From NCBI GenBank assembly GCA_011773475.1, contig WVXN01000043.1, positions 1-31,502 of the forward strand: a stretch of DNA of 31,502 nucleotides, in the 5' to 3' direction. Positions within the stretch are counted from its first letter, which is position 1. Every line of letters begins with the position of its first letter. This document shows, piece by piece, positions 1 through 7,287 of this stretch. This stretch comes from Candidatus Aenigmatarchaeota archaeon (GTDB lineage: Archaea; Aenigmatarchaeota; Aenigmatarchaeia; Aenigmatarchaeales; Aenigmatarchaeaceae). The notes below the pieces were generated by a model, which did not search any database, was not told the origin of the DNA, and saw only the letters and a program-made list of their open reading frames with translations. Both the position numbers and the translations under genes were made by a program.

Positions 1-52
1 TCGTTTTAGGGTACTAATACATAGCCATGTGTAGAAAATTAAAAATATTTTT

Positions 53-166
53 TTAGTAGCTCACGAGTATGTTTTCCTCGATTACAAAACCGCATTTCCT
101 GCAACTGACCTCTCCTAAACTTTTTGCAATCTTTATTGATCCGCACTCAGGGCATCTTATTTTCAT
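53..166 (-). CDS. 37-residue stand-alone TFB/TFIIB-type zinc-ribbon protein
   Basis: Too short for ordinary gene callers, but the reading is convincing. It encodes 37 residues with CPEC at 5-8 and CRKCG at 22-26, separated by a short GEVSC hairpin and followed by FVIEE. This is the pattern of the N-terminal zinc ribbon of archaeal transcription factor B, which binds RNA polymerase. Nothing of the cyclin-like core of TFB follows, because the stop codon comes about ten residues after the last cysteine. A TATA-like CTTAAAAAG on the minus strand lies about 25-30 nt before the ATG (plus positions near 188-197), which fits a leaderless transcript. It is divergent from the PIN-ATPase gene. It could be a free zinc ribbon acting at RNA polymerase or simply a small metal-binding protein; the function is inferred only from the motif. 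Confidence 0.72.
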   Translation of the reverse strand: MKIRCPECGSIKIAKSLGEVSCRKCGFVIEENILVSY

Positions 167-258
167 ATTAATTCTTAAATTATAAAACTTTTTAAGCTTT
201 ATTCTTTTTGAAAGCATATTTTAAAAAAATTATACACGGATATGTGAGTTAAGAAACA

Positions 259-266
259 TTTATATA
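259..266 (+). promoter_or_regulatory. TATA box for the PIN-ATPase gene
   Basis: TTTATATA lies about 35 nt before the ATG at 300, preceded by an A-rich stretch (AAGAAACA) that would serve as a BRE. An AGTGAT Shine-Dalgarno site at 291-296 shows that this transcript has a short leader. The 167-299 gap holds only this promoter and the divergent one for the zinc-ribbon gene. Confidence 0.6.
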
Positions 267-299
267 GTGTTTTAAATATTTCACGAAATAAGTGATTTT

Positions 300-2135
300 A
301 TGAAAAGAAGAAGAAAAATTGAGGAAAAAGATGTAAAATTGAACAGAATATGTGTAGATACATCTGCATTAATTCACGGAAAAATCACTGATTTGATTAG
401 ATCAAAAAAGCTAGAAAAATCCGAGATTTTGATTCCCGAACTTGTTATAGGAGAATTGCAAGCACAAGCATCTAGAGGAAGAGAAATAGGATTCATAGGT
501 CTAGAGGAAATAAAGAAAATAAGAAAATTAAAGGACGAGCACAAATTAAATCTGATTTTTGTTGGTGAAAGACCAGGCTATGAAGATATATTATTAGCTA
601 AGTCAGGAAGAATAGACGCATTAATACAAGATGTTGCAAAACAAAATAATGCTGTTCTAGTTACTTGCGATCTTTTACAAGGTTTGGTTGCGCAAGTCCA
701 AGGAATAAGAGTAAAATATTTCGAATCTTATAAGAAAAAGAAAAAAATTAAAATAGAAGATTTCCTTTCTCATGATACCATGTCTATTCATTTGAAAGAA
801 GGGGCTATTCCTTATGCAAAAAGAGGAAAGCCCGGAAAAATAAAATTTGTTGCATTAAAAAAGAGACCAATGAAATATGAAGAATTAGAAGCAATAGCTA
901 CAGAAATTCTTGATACAGCAAGATATGAGGAAGACTCTTTTGTAGAATTGGGATTACATGGAGCAACAGTTATTCAATTAAAGGAAAAAAGAATTTCAAT
1001 AGCGAGAAGACCCTTTTCTGATGGACTAGAAATAACTTTAGTTAGACCAATAATCAAATTAACTTTAGATGATTACAAACTTTCTGGTAAATTAAAAAAC
1101 AGATTGTCAGAAAAAGCAGAAGGAATAATTGTAGCAGGGCCTCCAGGAAGTGGAAAATCAACTTTCTCTGCTTCCTTAGCAGAATTTTACTTCAAACAAG
1201 GCAAGGTTGTTAAAACCTTGGAGCAGCCAAGAGATTTACAAGTTCCACCAGAAATAACTCAATATGCTCCTTTGAATGGAAGCTTTGTAAAATCAGCTAA
1301 TATACTACTTTTGGTAAGGCCAGATTACACTATATTTGATGATGTGAGAAATCCAAAAGAGTTCGATATATTCTCTGATATGAGACTTGCTGGAATAGGA
1401 ATGATAGGTGTTGTTCATGCTACTGATCCTGTAGACGCTGTTCAAAGATTTATAGGAAAAATAGAATTAGGAGTTATACCACACGTTATTGACACTATAA
1501 TATATGTCAAAGATGGAAAAATCGAGAGAGTTTATTCTTTAAATTTAACAGTCAGAGTTCCTAGTGGAATGACAGAGGCAGACTTAGCAAGGCCAATTGT
1601 AGAAGTCAGAGATTTTGAAACAAAAAGTTTGGAATATGAAATATACACTTATGGAGAACAAACAACAGTTATTCCGATTAAAAAAGAGAAAAAATCTGCT
1701 CTACAAAAACTAGCAGGAGACAGAATAAAAACTGAAATAAGAAGATTTGATCCTTCAGCAAAAATAGAATTTTTATCAGATAACAATGTTATTGTAAAGG
1801 TTGGTAACAAAGTAATACCAATGTTAATAGGAAAAGAAGGAAAAACAATAAAATCAATAGAAGACAAACTTGGAATCTCAATAGAGGTACAACCTTTTGT
1901 TGAATCTCTAGGAAAACAAGTGAAATTTGATATTCATGAAACAGGAGCTTATATTGTTTTTTCATTTGGTAAAAAAATTCCTGGTAAAAATGCAAATATT
2001 TATGTTGATAATGAATATTTGTTTTCTGCAACAATTGGTAGGTCCGGACAAATAAAAATTTCTAAAGGCTCAGATTTAGGGAAGTCGTTATTGAGAGCAA
2101 TAACGAACAAGAAAGAAATTAAAGTTTTTATATGA
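300..2135 (+). CDS. PINc/VapC-family ATPase (PIN + GspE/FlaI-like ATPase + KH)
   Basis: This 611-residue three-module protein is of a kind widespread in archaea and annotated as a PilT-type or PINc ATPase. An N-terminal PIN nuclease domain (about 14-145) keeps its acidic residues: D20 in VDTSALIHG, the Glu of PELVIGELQ, D106 and D124. A secretion-ATPase-like domain follows, with Walker A GPPGSGKS at 280-287 and Walker-B-like FDD at 346-348, plus the VHATDP segment near 372. A KH-type RNA-binding module has its GKEG loop at 511-514. The likely role is RNA processing or degradation driven by ATP; the family function is not settled. The ATG has AGTGAT 3 nt upstream and a TATA box. It lies 0.9 kb from pilus-type membrane genes that lack their own ATPase here, but the PIN and KH domains argue against a simple pilus motor. 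Confidence 0.9.
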   Translation: MKRRRKIEEKDVKLNRICVDTSALIHGKITDLIRSKKLEKSEILIPELVIGELQAQASRGREIGFIGLEEIKKIRKLKDEHKLNLIFVGERPGYEDILLAKSGRIDALIQDVAKQNNAVLVTCDLLQGLVAQVQGIRVKYFESYKKKKKIKIEDFLSHDTMSIHLKEGAIPYAKRGKPGKIKFVALKKRPMKYEELEAIATEILDTARYEEDSFVELGLHGATVIQLKEKRISIARRPFSDGLEITLVRPIIKLTLDDYKLSGKLKNRLSEKAEGIIVAGPPGSGKSTFSASLAEFYFKQGKVVKTLEQPRDLQVPPEITQYAPLNGSFVKSANILLLVRPDYTIFDDVRNPKEFDIFSDMRLAGIGMIGVVHATDPVDAVQRFIGKIELGVIPHVIDTIIYVKDGKIERVYSLNLTVRVPSGMTEADLARPIVEVRDFETKSLEYEIYTYGEQTTVIPIKKEKKSALQKLAGDRIKTEIRRFDPSAKIEFLSDNNVIVKVGNKVIPMLIGKEGKTIKSIEDKLGISIEVQPFVESLGKQVKFDIHETGAYIVFSFGKKIPGKNANIYVDNEYLFSATIGRSGQIKISKGSDLGKSLLRAITNKKEIKVFI

Positions 2136-2169
2136 AATTTTTATACTATAAATTTCTATTAATCAATAT

Positions 2170-2244
<75 letters not shown>

Positions 2245-2279
2245 TTATTTTTATAATAAAAGAACTACAGATATAATTT

Positions 2280-2975
2280 ATGAAAAAAGAAAGAATAGAA
2301 ACTGGTGTTCCAGGATTAGATGAATTAATAGGGGGAGGCCTATTACCTCATTCTTTAACTTTGTTGACAGGAACAACAGGAACAGGAAAAACAATATCAT
2401 CTTCACAATTCATTTATTCAGGAGTTAAAGAACATAATCATCCTGGGGTTTATGTTAGTTTTGAAGAACCTGTAGATAATATAAAAAATAATTGTTTGGA
2501 TTTTGGTTGGGATTTCGAACCTTTAGAAAGGAAAGGCAAGATTATTTTTGTTAGATATGATCCATTTCATGTTGAAGATATTTATGAGTTAATAGAGACC
2601 AACATTAAAAAGATAGATGCCAAAAGAGTTGTTATAGATTCTATATCTGCTCTAGGGTTGTATGTAAGAGATGTTCCGGATATAAGAAGAATGGTATTCA
2701 ATATATCTCTACTACTAAGAAAATTGGGTTGTACATCAATTTTGATTTCAGAAACCCTGCCAGAACAACATTCGTTATCAAGATTTGGAGTAGAAGAATT
2801 TGTAACAGATAATGTTATTGTGTTATACTATAGCAGAACAGGTTCTCAATTTTCCAGAGCATTGACGGTCTGGAAAATGAGAGGCTCTGAGCACTCAAAT
2901 AAACTTCACCCATACAGAATATCAAACAAAGGCGTTACAGTCTATCATAAAGAAGAAGCCTTTTCGAAGCTTTAA
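2280..2975 (+). CDS. KaiC/RadA-like RecA-superfamily ATPase (RAD55 family)
   Basis: This 231-residue single-domain KaiC-type ATPase opens with the family signature TGVPGLDELIGGG. Walker A is GTTGTGKT at 31-38, the catalytic-glutamate region is YVSFEEP near 58-64, and Walker B is RVVIDSIS with D120. The C-terminal KMRGSEHS motif followed by YRISNKGV is the standard end of a KaiC domain. Archaeal members are usually regulatory or signalling ATPases. The gene starts 35 nt after tRNA-Arg and has a TATA-like TTTTTATAAT about 27 nt before its ATG, suggesting leaderless transcription. It precedes the T2SSF pair, which recalls archaellum operons where the KaiC-like ArlH sits near ArlI/ArlJ. However, this protein keeps all canonical KaiC motifs and no archaellin genes are visible, so I do not call it ArlH. 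Confidence 0.88.
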   Translation: MKKERIETGVPGLDELIGGGLLPHSLTLLTGTTGTGKTISSSQFIYSGVKEHNHPGVYVSFEEPVDNIKNNCLDFGWDFEPLERKGKIIFVRYDPFHVEDIYELIETNIKKIDAKRVVIDSISALGLYVRDVPDIRRMVFNISLLLRKLGCTSILISETLPEQHSLSRFGVEEFVTDNVIVLYYSRTGSQFSRALTVWKMRGSEHSNKLHPYRISNKGVTVYHKEEAFSKL

Positions 2976-3034
2976 ATTTCTGAAATATCGAAAACCAGTT
3001 ATTTTAATTAATAAAAGAATTCTAAATTTATCTT

Positions 3035-3976
3035 ATGCCTAAAAAATCTAAGAAACGTAGAGTTAAAAAACAGACTAAGGAAATTAAAAAAGAAAAAGTA
3101 AGAGATTATCATTTCTTAAAAGCTCCAGCAATAAAGCTTTTTGGAAGGCGGGCAGACAAATATTCTGATTATTTCAAGATATTAAAAATATCACTCTACA
3201 GAGCTGATGCAAAAATTTTGTTTAGAACTTATTTAGCAATTGTATTCTTTCTCACAACATTTGTTTACATCGTGTCATTTCTTATTACTTTGGCATTTTC
3301 AATGTTTTTAGGTTTGGGTATTTTACAAATCATTTTCGGTTTGCTAGTTCTACCAACTTTATTTTCTCTTATTACATTTTCTTCATATTATATTTATCCA
3401 ATATCCTCAGCACAAAGAAGAAAAAGTGATATAGAGTCAAATTTACCATTTGCATTAAACCATATGTCAGCCATTGCAGGTTCTGGAGTTCCACCAAGAG
3501 TAATGTTTAGGGTTATTTCAAGATTTAAAGAATACGGCGAAATTTCTAGAGAGGCAAACAAGATAAGAAGAAATGTTGAAGTTTTTGGAATGGATGAGAT
3601 GACATCTATAAAAGAGGTTGCATCAAAATCTCCGTCACCCATCTTTAAAGACTTTTTACAAGGAATTCTGACAACAATCCAGACTGGAGGCAATCTCAAT
3701 AATTTCTTAAAAGAAGAGGCTGAAAAAGCAATGTTTGATTATAGGATTAGAAGAAACAAATACGTACAGCAACTAACAATTTATGCAGATTTTTATACAG
3801 CTTTGCTAATTGCAGCTCCTCTGGTATTCATAATAATGCTACCTGTTTTAAGTATAATGCAAGGAGAACTATTTGGATTTGGAATAAATGAATTGATAAA
3901 CATTGGTTTGATTTCACTTACAGGTTTAAACATAATATTTTTAACATTCCTTCAATTAACTCAACCTAAAATGTGA
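3035..3976 (+). CDS. Type II secretion F-domain (TadC/ArlJ-like) membrane protein, first of pair
   Basis: A 313-residue polytopic protein with a very basic N-terminus (KKSKKRR...), two hydrophobic segments at about 65-90 and 95-120, a cytoplasmic domain at about 125-245, and two C-terminal membrane segments at about 250-275 and 285-308. The cytoplasmic part carries the T2SSF traits LPFALNHMSAIAGSGV and QTGGNLNNFL. T2SSF proteins are the inner-membrane platform of type IV pilus, archaellum and Tad machines. Archaeal ArlJ/PilC homologues often carry two such domains in one chain; here they are two adjacent genes, as in TadB/TadC. The TGA stop is embedded in the GTGAT Shine-Dalgarno site of the next gene, so the pair is translationally coupled. 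Confidence 0.85.
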   Translation: MPKKSKKRRVKKQTKEIKKEKVRDYHFLKAPAIKLFGRRADKYSDYFKILKISLYRADAKILFRTYLAIVFFLTTFVYIVSFLITLAFSMFLGLGILQIIFGLLVLPTLFSLITFSSYYIYPISSAQRRKSDIESNLPFALNHMSAIAGSGVPPRVMFRVISRFKEYGEISREANKIRRNVEVFGMDEMTSIKEVASKSPSPIFKDFLQGILTTIQTGGNLNNFLKEEAEKAMFDYRIRRNKYVQQLTIYADFYTALLIAAPLVFIIMLPVLSIMQGELFGFGINELINIGLISLTGLNIIFLTFLQLTQPKM

Positions 3977-3980
3977 TTTA

Positions 3981-4787
3981 ATGAAAAAAATGGATATATT
4001 ACTAAAAATAACTTTGATAACAACTTTGGTAGGAATAACACTTGCTATTTTTAACTTGGTTTTTTTATCATCACTTAGTTTAAGCATCATTTCTATCCTC
4101 ATCATACCAGTAGGTCCATTTATCTTTCAATATAGAAAATATAGGGAGCGTAAAGAAGTAGAAGAAAGATTTCCAGATTTTTTAAGAGACGTAGCACAAA
4201 ATATAAGAACAGGAATGACAATACCGCAGGCAATAAAATCAACAAAAGATACTTATTATGGAGCACTAACTCCCTACATTAAGAAAATGATTGTTCAAGT
4301 AGACTGGGGTGTACCTCTTGATAAGATTCTTACAAGATTTGCAAATCGTACTACCAAACCTTTAAGGAGAACAGTTTTAACGATTATCGACACCCATAAA
4401 GGTGGAGGAGATATTGCTGATATTTTTGATTCTGTTGGTAAAAGTATTGTGGAGGTTAATAGAATAAACAAAGAACGCTCTTCTATAGTTCATAATCAAA
4501 TGCTGACAGGATACATAATTTTCTTTGTTTTCATAGGAGTCTTAATTATGATGCAGATATATTTGATTCCAAGCTTACAAGGTATTTCTTCTCCTGAACT
4601 CGGGCTTTCAGATTTTGAAGAGCTTAACAGATTTTATAATGATATTTTTAGAATACTCATAGTACTGCAAGGGTTTTTTTCAGGTTTGGTTATAGGCAAA
4701 TTGTCTGAAGGCAGTATAATATCAGGTCTAAAGCATTCCATGATTTTAGTTATTATAGGTTCTCTTGCACTTTTGATTTTCATATAA
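3981..4787 (+). CDS. Type II secretion F-domain (TadB/ArlJ-like) membrane protein, second of pair
   Basis: A 268-residue partner of the preceding gene. It has N-terminal membrane segments at about 6-50, a cytoplasmic T2SSF domain (FPDFLRDVAQNIRTGM near 65-80 and HKGGGDIADIFDSVGKSI near 139-157), and C-terminal membrane segments at about 175-195 and 225-265. The start lies 4 nt after the upstream stop, within one GTGATTTAATG arrangement. Together the two proteins would form the membrane platform of a pilus assembled from the pilin-like proteins encoded downstream. The matching hexameric assembly ATPase is not in this window. After the stop the sequence is T-rich (4787-4803), which may end part of the transcripts. 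Confidence 0.86.
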   Translation: MKKMDILLKITLITTLVGITLAIFNLVFLSSLSLSIISILIIPVGPFIFQYRKYRERKEVEERFPDFLRDVAQNIRTGMTIPQAIKSTKDTYYGALTPYIKKMIVQVDWGVPLDKILTRFANRTTKPLRRTVLTIIDTHKGGGDIADIFDSVGKSIVEVNRINKERSSIVHNQMLTGYIIFFVFIGVLIMMQIYLIPSLQGISSPELGLSDFEELNRFYNDIFRILIVLQGFFSGLVIGKLSEGSIISGLKHSMILVIIGSLALLIFI

Positions 4788-4812
4788 ATTTTTAATTTTT
4801 TATTAATTCATT

Positions 4813-5391
4813 ATGAAAGAAAAGACATATTACCTGAGAAAAGGCGGTGGTTATTTTATTTCACCAGCTTCAGGAAATATGTTTAAAGCTCCTAAAAGAC
4901 ATATTTTTTATCTTCCTGAAAGAAACATTGAAATTTCTGGAATTTTATATCTTTTGCCAGCTTATTTTGAATTTAAAGAACTTGAAGATGGAAGATTGAA
5001 AGTAGAAACAACACTCCAATTGACTAAAGAAGCTTTAAAAAAACCCCATAGCTATTGGGATTTTTTTACAAAACCCTATTTTTTTAAAGAAATACCGAAA
5101 GATGCAGAATTAATAGAAATTGAAAAAGAAAAAATAGAAAATGTTATGAAGCGTCATGAAGAAAGAAAAAAAGCCGGCGACGAATTTTTAAACGAATTTC
5201 TCGATTATAAGAAAAAACACCCCAATTTGCCAAGGTCTTTTACATATAAACCTAAAATAGATCCATTTGAATATGATGATAAGTTTTATTTAGAATGCGA
5301 AAAAACATTTGTACCTTTTATAATATTCGATAAACATAATAAAGAAGATTCATCTGAAGAACCAGGAATGATTTTGTTTGTAACATCTTAA
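4813..5391 (+). CDS. Hypothetical 192-residue protein in pilus cluster
   Basis: I do not recognise this family. The protein is soluble, with no signal peptide or membrane segment. It is rich in aromatic residues at the N-terminus (YYLRKGGGYFIS) and carries a charged, probably helical middle (about 115-150, EKEKIENVMKRHEERKK). It begins 25 nt after the second T2SSF gene, following a T/A-rich stretch. A striking palindrome separates it from the pilin-like genes downstream. Its position between the platform proteins and the pilins suggests an accessory or regulatory part of the pilus system, but that is inference from neighbourhood only. Base composition matches the neighbours, so there is no sign of recent transfer. 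Confidence 0.7.
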   Translation: MKEKTYYLRKGGGYFISPASGNMFKAPKRHIFYLPERNIEISGILYLLPAYFEFKELEDGRLKVETTLQLTKEALKKPHSYWDFFTKPYFFKEIPKDAELIEIEKEKIENVMKRHEERKKAGDEFLNEFLDYKKKHPNLPRSFTYKPKIDPFEYDDKFYLECEKTFVPFIIFDKHNKEDSSEEPGMILFVTS

Positions 5392-5405
5392 AATGTTAGA
5401 TTTTT

Positions 5406-5425
5406 ATGGTGGATTAATCTACCAT
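5406..5425. promoter_or_regulatory. 20-bp near-perfect palindrome before the pilin-like operon
   Basis: Arms ATGGTGGATT and AATCTACCAT are reverse complements except for one position (G opposite T). The palindrome ends 5 bp before the ATG at 5431 and follows a run of five T. It could be an operator for a dimeric repressor, or in RNA an 8-bp hairpin with a TTAA loop that masks the start region. No Shine-Dalgarno site is visible between it and the ATG. Confidence 0.55.
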
Positions 5426-5430
5426 TTATT

Positions 5431-5841
5431 ATGAAAGCACTTTATCCACCATTATCATACACACTTTTTATTGTAATCAGTATAGTTGTTTTATCTATTA
5501 TTTTAGTGGCAGTAAACACTTTTTCAGAAGATATACAAAGAAATTATGCTCGCAGTCAATTAAATTATGTAGCAGAAGTTATAAGACAAGATATTTTAAG
5601 ATTATATTCTACAGATGCCGAAGGAAGATTACAGCTACCAATTCCTAAAGACGTTATTGGTAAACAATATTCAATAGAATTAAATCAAAAAAATTTAAAA
5701 TTAGTTCTCCCCTTTAGAGGCAGAGAAATAGAGGTACAGCGATTTATAAATACCAGTGCTTCTTTAACTGGAAAATCCTTTGCACCGATCTCGATTGAAA
5801 TGAATAAAACAAATGGAGATATTTCCATAAGGCTGGTTTAA
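5431..5841 (+). CDS. Pilin-like/TadE-like membrane-anchored protein
   Basis: 136 residues: a short N-terminus, one long hydrophobic segment at about 9-30 (YTLFIVISIVVLSIILVAV), then an amphipathic helix (SEDIQRNYARSQLNYVAEVI) and a beta-rich tail with N-x-T/S sequons. This is the build of minor pilins and pseudopilins: a hydrophobic helix packed in the filament core with a small head outside. It has no KG cleavage site just before the helix, so processing by a class III peptidase is uncertain. It is the first of five genes that overlap or abut (stop TAA overlaps the next ATG as TAATG) and is preceded by the palindrome at 5406-5425. Confidence 0.65.
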   Translation: MKALYPPLSYTLFIVISIVVLSIILVAVNTFSEDIQRNYARSQLNYVAEVIRQDILRLYSTDAEGRLQLPIPKDVIGKQYSIELNQKNLKLVLPFRGREIEVQRFINTSASLTGKSFAPISIEMNKTNGDISIRLV

Positions 5842-6551
5842 TGAGTAATGTAGATTTTACAATAGGTTTTGTTTTAATAATCTCAGCAATATTTCTAATA
5901 ATCTATTTCACTTCAAATTCAATATCAAATAACGTTGTTGACTTAAGTATAAACGAGATTGAAGAGTCTTCTATATCTTTAGAAAAATATTTATTTGAAA
6001 TAAATGATGAAAAAAGTTTGATTTCAACTATCAGAGGACTTCAAGCAACTCTAACCGAAGTTAATAATACAGATCATGCTGAAGAAATAAGAATATCAAT
6101 AAAACCACAAATTAGCAAAGTTAAGGTTTATGACAATCTCACTAATGAAATACCTTCAACCTCCTCTCATCCACCAGGAGAAACCATTTTATCCTTTTTG
6201 CAAGATTTTAAAGCAAATGAAAAGAAAAGAGTTAATGTATTTTATTTTGGTAGCAAAATTACTGATATTGATTATATTTCTACTGAAAATAACATATCTC
6301 TGAGAATACTTTCTGATAAAGAATTAAATGTTGTTTCTCAGGAAAAATGTTCTAATCTAAAAACTAGGCCTTATGAAGATACTAGGGCAGATTTTGGTTT
6401 TCAGAACTACTTTAGATTAGATTTAGCTGACTGTAGTTATGGTCCAGAACCATCAATAACAGCAAATATAATATTAAAAAATATTCCTGTGCTTTTCGAA
6501 GATTCTGATGGTGTGTTAGAAGCTAAAATTGCTAGGTTGAGAACATGGTAA
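5841..6551 (+). CDS. Pilin-like single-span surface protein (236 aa)
   Basis: One N-terminal hydrophobic helix (about 6-25, DFTIGFVLIISAIFLIIYF) is followed by a 210-residue extracytoplasmic region rich in Asn/Ser with several N-x-S/T sequons and two cysteines (CSNL and DCSY) that could form a disulfide. No family was recognised. The start codon overlaps the upstream stop as TAATG, and its stop overlaps the next gene by 7 nt, so it is part of one translational unit. It is most likely a minor pilin or pilus-associated surface protein, inferred from architecture and neighbours. Confidence 0.62.
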   Translation: MSNVDFTIGFVLIISAIFLIIYFTSNSISNNVVDLSINEIEESSISLEKYLFEINDEKSLISTIRGLQATLTEVNNTDHAEEIRISIKPQISKVKVYDNLTNEIPSTSSHPPGETILSFLQDFKANEKKRVNVFYFGSKITDIDYISTENNISLRILSDKELNVVSQEKCSNLKTRPYEDTRADFGFQNYFRLDLADCSYGPEPSITANIILKNIPVLFEDSDGVLEAKIARLRTW

Positions 6552-6922
6552 AAAAGGGTTTTGTTAAAACATTGGAAGCAGGAATTGCAATTGCCCTAAT
6601 TTTAGTTTCAATGGTATTTTTATTTCCTGGGGAAACAGAAACTGAACCTCAAATTTCAGATACTGGTTATAATTGTCTAAGATATCTAGACTATGAGGGA
6701 GTTTTAAGAAATTATGCTGCAAATAGTCTAGAATCAGATTTAATTTCAGATCTTAGAAAGTGTGTGCCTCCAATTTTAAATTATACAGCAAGGATATGCA
6801 CCTCTACGTCTTGCAACACTGAACTTCCAACAGATAAAACAATCTTTTTATCAAGCTATTTGATTGCTGGAGAAGCTCAAATTGATAGAACTTTAATTAA
6901 TCTTTGGGTTTGGTCAAAATGA
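6545..6922 (+). CDS. Minor pilin-like protein with KG prepilin cleavage site
   Basis: 125 residues. The N-terminus reads MVKKG then FVKTLEAGIAIALILV. A basic stretch ending in Gly, followed by Phe, a Glu six residues in and an unbroken hydrophobic helix closely resembles a type IV prepilin leader, with predicted cleavage after G5. The mature head carries four cysteines (44, 73, 85, 90), which suggests disulfide stabilisation outside the cell. It overlaps the upstream gene by 7 nt and the downstream start by an ATGA overlap. The likely role is a minor pilin or initiator subunit; there is no recognised named family. Confidence 0.65.
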   Translation: MVKKGFVKTLEAGIAIALILVSMVFLFPGETETEPQISDTGYNCLRYLDYEGVLRNYAANSLESDLISDLRKCVPPILNYTARICTSTSCNTELPTDKTIFLSSYLIAGEAQIDRTLINLWVWSK

Positions 6923-7287
6923 AAGGACAGATTTTTATAATGACTGCAGTATTGGTTTTAATAGCTTTAATTCTTCTAAAAAATGCAATACAGCCATTTG
7001 AAATCCAACCAAAGGATTTTCTTTATGAGAATTTCGTTAATTTAAAGAATGAATTAATAAAAACAGTAGATATATCCCTTTTAAATCAAGAAGATGTTAC
7101 AACAAACTTGAATGATTTTATTGGCTTTTCTAATAATATTTTTGAGCAAAGAGGCTACGATGAAAATGTTGTTTTTGAAATTATTACTTACGGCAACACA
7201 ACTGAAGTTTATATGAATGTTACCTTAAAACTAGAAAATTCATTTATAGAAGACAAGTTTATAATTAATAGAACGGTATATCCATGA
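6919..7287 (+). CDS. Minor pilin-like protein (122 aa)
   Basis: The chosen start is the ATG at 6919, whose ATGA overlaps the upstream TGA; an in-frame TTG at 6904 would add five residues and is less likely. The product begins MKG then QIFIMTAVLVLIALILL, again a Gly immediately before a hydrophobic helix, the class III signal pattern. About 95 residues of head follow, with two or three N-x-T sequons and no cysteine. The gene ends in an ATGA overlap with the next pilin-like gene. Function is inferred from N-terminal architecture and from the run of similar neighbours. Confidence 0.65.
   Translation: MKGQIFIMTAVLVLIALILLKNAIQPFEIQPKDFLYENFVNLKNELIKTVDISLLNQEDVTTNLNDFIGFSNNIFEQRGYDENVVFEIITYGNTTEVYMNVTLKLENSFIEDKFIINRTVYP

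Noticed and set aside
1..52. Possible gene end or start at the left edge
   Set aside because: A TTT-TAG end in frame is visible at the very edge, but there is too little sequence to identify a gene.
1789..2034. Minus-strand 81-residue frame inside the PIN-ATPase gene
   Set aside because: Leu/Phe/Gln-rich shadow of AT-rich coding sequence, with no Shine-Dalgarno site or TATA box.
300..2135. Pilus or archaellum assembly ATPase
   Set aside because: The PIN nuclease and KH domains place it in the PINc-ATPase family; the ATPase domain alone is only distantly of that type.
2280..2975. ArlH (FlaH) of an archaellum operon
   Set aside because: The protein keeps full KaiC motifs including KMRGSEHS, and no archaellin, ArlI, ArlF or ArlG gene is present.
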